A stretch of DNA of 8,136 nucleotides, from the NCBI GenBank assembly GCA_003978375.1, contig QNZW01000103.1, positions 1 through 8,136 of the forward strand. Direction: 5' to 3'. Shown here in pieces: positions 6,280 to 8,136 of the stretch. Below the pieces are notes generated by a model. The model was given only the letters and a program-made list of their open reading frames with translations, had not been told where the DNA came from and searched no databases. Within the stretch, counting starts at the first letter, position 1; each line of letters begins with the position of its first letter. The position numbers and the translations under genes were made by a program. Source of the DNA: Sulfurovum sp. (GTDB lineage Bacteria > Campylobacterota > Campylobacteria > Campylobacterales > Sulfurovaceae).

Positions 6280-7197
6280 ATGAGCATTTCCGTAATTATT
6301 CCTACCTATAATGCACAACAGTATCTTCCTGAATTGTTGGCATCTTTAGACAATCAGACAATTGAGTTTGAATTGATTATTATTGACTCTTCTTCTACCG
6401 ATGAAACGTTGGCTTTAGTCAAACCTTATACTCAAAATATTATCACCATTACCAAAGATGAATTTGATCATGGAGGCACACGCACCAAAGCTGCCAAAAT
6501 AGCTTCAGGAGAGTATTTAATTTTTCTAACACAAGATGCTATTGCTTATGATAAAAACACTCTGAAAACACTTTTGGATCCTTTTAAAGACCCTGCAATC
6601 GTAGCTGTATACGGACGACAAATTCCTCATGAAAACACTTCACTTTTTGGAAAGCACCTTAGGTATTTTAATTATGCTTCTACTTCCCATATACGCACAC
6701 TTGCAGATAAAGAAAAGTATGGCATTAAAACAACATTTTTTTCTGATAGTTTTGCTGCCTATAGAAAAAGTGCTTTACAAGAAGTCAATTGGTTTAAAAA
6801 TGGACTGATTGTAGGTGAAGATATGCATGTCATAGCCAAATTATTTTTAGCCAATCACAAAATAGCTTATTGTGCCAAAGCAAAAGTCTATCATTCTCAT
6901 AGCTATACACTAAAGGATGAATTTAAACGTTATTTTGATACAGGGGTGTTTCATACTCAAGAGTCTTGGATACTTGAAACCTTTGGTAAAGCAGAAGGCG
7001 AAGGTATCAAATACCTAAAGTCAGAATTCAACTACCTTCTACAGCACCATGCTTATTATCGTATCCCAGAGTTTATGCTACGCACAGGATTAAAATATAT
7101 AGGCTACACCTTAGGAAAAAAATACCAACATTTGCCCATAAGCATGATTAAAAAATTAAGCCTTCACCAACAATGGTGGGAAAAGTATTCTCAATAA
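6280..7197 (+). CDS. Family 2 glycosyltransferase, rhamnosyltransferase-like
   Basis: A 305-residue GT-A fold glycosyltransferase of family 2. The N-terminal half is the nucleotide-sugar-binding domain: ISVIIPTYNA (3-12), ELIIIDSSSTDET (31-43), FDHGGTRTKAA (62-72), and LTQDA (83-87), whose acidic residue takes the place of the DxD metal-binding motif. HGGTR and TQDA together with YGRQIP (111-116) are typical of rhamnosyltransferases of the RfbF/RfbN kind in O-antigen synthesis. SDSFAAYRKSAL (155-166) and the GED acceptor/base motif (179-181) complete the active site. The C-terminal 100 residues are basic and aromatic with no clear membrane helix, so it is probably a peripheral inner-membrane enzyme acting on a lipid-linked sugar. 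AGGAA at 6269-6273 lies six bases before the ATG. The rhamnose donor is inferred from family resemblance and not proved. No sugar-nucleotide synthesis genes are in the window. Confidence 0.87.
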   Translation: MSISVIIPTYNAQQYLPELLASLDNQTIEFELIIIDSSSTDETLALVKPYTQNIITITKDEFDHGGTRTKAAKIASGEYLIFLTQDAIAYDKNTLKTLLDPFKDPAIVAVYGRQIPHENTSLFGKHLRYFNYASTSHIRTLADKEKYGIKTTFFSDSFAAYRKSALQEVNWFKNGLIVGEDMHVIAKLFLANHKIAYCAKAKVYHSHSYTLKDEFKRYFDTGVFHTQESWILETFGKAEGEGIKYLKSEFNYLLQHHAYYRIPEFMLRTGLKYIGYTLGKKYQHLPISMIKKLSLHQQWWEKYSQ

Positions 7198-7200
7198 TTT

Positions 7201-7214
7201 AGGCTTAAGGCTTA
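7201..7214. repeat. Two tandem copies of a 7-base unit at a convergent gene junction
   Basis: AGGCTTA occurs twice head to tail at 7201-7214, spanning the intergenic bases and the last codons of the minus-strand gene. Its core AAGGCTTA (7207-7214) is also the inverse of TAAGCCTT at 7157-7164 near the end of the glycosyltransferase gene, so a long-loop stem is possible in either transcript. No T run follows on either strand, so this is not an ordinary terminator. Confidence 0.3.
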
Positions 7215-8136
7215 CCAGGGAATATACGATCTTTTTTCTCTAGTTCATGCATATATTGAATATATTTTTCAATGCATTTTAAATTTTCTTTATTTTCTAA
7301 TTTTATATTCCTAGGAATATACATATTATTATTCGTATCAATCCAATAGATATTTCTTCCATAAGCAGCAATACCTGTCTTGCTTCTATTTGTATCAAAG
7401 AGAGAATGTCCAATAAAAGCATTGGATTCATTTTTTACTTCTAAAAGATGAAGAAGTGTTGGTGCTAAATCTATAGATGTAGCTTGTTGTGCATTTATCT
7501 GTTTGGTTAAATTTAATTGTGGCAAATACATAAGCAATGGTACCCTATCTATAAAAATAGAATGATAGTGTTTTTCTTTGTACTGTTTCATCGTACGAAT
7601 ATATTCTTTACCATAATAGTGTGCATGGTCACTTGTAAACACTATCATCGTATTTTTAGCAAATTTTGAGTGTTTAAAATACTCCCAAAATTGACCAAAG
7701 GCATCATCCATATTATAAATGGTATTTAGTACATTATTTTTGCCATCTCCATAGGCTACACCATCTCTATCAATATCTACAAAAGCATGTGTTTCAATCG
7801 TATAAGTCGTAAGTAAAAATGGTTGATTTTTTGATATTTTTTCTTTTTCTTTAAGATATTTAGTTAAAACAGTATATGCTTGATGATCACTTAAATAATG
7901 TTTTCTTATTTTATCTATTTTTCCTAAGTATTTCTTAGATAATTCATCTCCAGACAATACTGTATCAAATCCAAAATTAGCTACCATTTCATCATTGGCT
8001 GAAGCATCTTTGTAATGCATATTTAAATAGATAGTTTCATATCCATTATGTTGAAGTACATGAGGTAAACATTTGTAATTGAAATTTGAAAAATTAAATG
8101 TATCATTTTCCAACCATAATTTTCCTCCACCTTTCC
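7205..8136 (-). CDS. Sulfatase / phosphoglycerol-transferase-like protein (C-terminal part, open at right edge)
   Basis: The frame stays open to the window edge: before the TTG at 8111-8113 it continues as KGGGKLWL without a stop. That TTG is therefore internal, and over 300 residues of C-terminal domain are visible. The family is the alkaline-phosphatase superfamily, sulfatase branch (LTA synthase/MdoB-like). Recognisable parts, in order, are KCLPHVLQHNGYETIYLN (about 8074-8021), TIETH (about 7801-7787), the metal-binding FTSDHAHYYG (about 7639-7610), RVPLLMYLP (about 7546-7520) and SIDLAPTLLHLL (about 7477-7442), then IGHSLFD. The nucleophile Thr/Ser (or formylglycine Cys) and any membrane domain would lie in the missing N-terminal part, so it cannot be said whether it transfers phosphoglycerol or phosphoethanolamine, or hydrolyses sulfate. 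A D-x-D-x-D-G acidic loop follows ETH (about 7777-7760). Next to a glycosyltransferase, modification of a surface glycan is a reasonable inference. Confidence 0.8.
   Translation of the reverse strand, partial: KGGGKLWLENDTFNFSNFNYKCLPHVLQHNGYETIYLNMHYKDASANDEMVANFGFDTVLSGDELSKKYLGKIDKIRKHYLSDHQAYTVLTKYLKEKEKISKNQPFLLTTYTIETHAFVDIDRDGVAYGDGKNNVLNTIYNMDDAFGQFWEYFKHSKFAKNTMIVFTSDHAHYYGKEYIRTMKQYKEKHYHSIFIDRVPLLMYLPQLNLTKQINAQQATSIDLAPTLLHLLEVKNESNAFIGHSLFDTNRSKTGIAAYGRNIYWIDTNNNMYIPRNIKLENKENLKCIEKYIQYMHELEKKDRIFPGKP

Noticed and set aside
1..8136. Defence system, phage, insertion sequence, CRISPR array, tRNA or rRNA
   Set aside because: All the larger well-supported frames have a recognised family assignment, intergenic gaps are at most about 135 bases, and no transposase, integrase, repeat array or RNA-gene signature was seen.

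Overview
The window looks like chromosomal DNA of a Campylobacterota (Epsilonproteobacteria) member, probably close to the Sulfurovum/Sulfurimonas side of the phylum. The reasons are AT-rich sequence, T-rich extended -10 promoters of the type seen in that group, a KdsA of the Cys (metal-dependent) class, a futalosine-pathway menaquinone gene (mqnC), and a gene order that resembles Campylobacter and Helicobacter neighbourhoods as I remember them (EamA-type membrane protein, kdsA, ribH, nusB; and mqnC next to an M16 protease). The genus assignment is inference.

Left part (1-119): the last codons of an unidentified plus-strand gene, followed by a stem-loop that looks like its terminator.

Central part (206-5228): six tightly packed plus-strand genes. 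They are an EamA/DMT-family membrane transporter, kdsA (KDO for LPS), ribH (riboflavin), nusB (antitermination), mqnC (menaquinone by the futalosine route) and a secreted M16B-family protein that has lost its zinc-binding HxxEH motif. Spacings are 2, 74, -1, 11 and 20 bases. The only clear internal promoter lies before ribH. This is a housekeeping block, probably transcribed as one or two operons.

Right part (5238-8136): a change of organisation to single genes in alternating orientation. An SGNH-hydrolase lipoprotein (minus) is divergent from a family 2 glycosyltransferase of the rhamnosyltransferase type (plus), which converges on the C-terminal part of a sulfatase/phosphoglycerol-transferase-like protein (minus) that runs off the right edge. 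These three genes look like accessory cell-surface glycan functions (sugar transfer, possible O-deacylation, possible phospho- or sulfo-group handling). That they work together is inference from proximity.

No RNA genes, CRISPR arrays, insertion sequences or recombination sites were recognised, and no stretch over 300 bases lacks a gene. I see no convincing new multi-gene system. The points most worth a second look are the inactive-looking M16 protein, the altered SGNH active-site block with its calcium-type insertion, and the accessory surface genes next to the conserved block.
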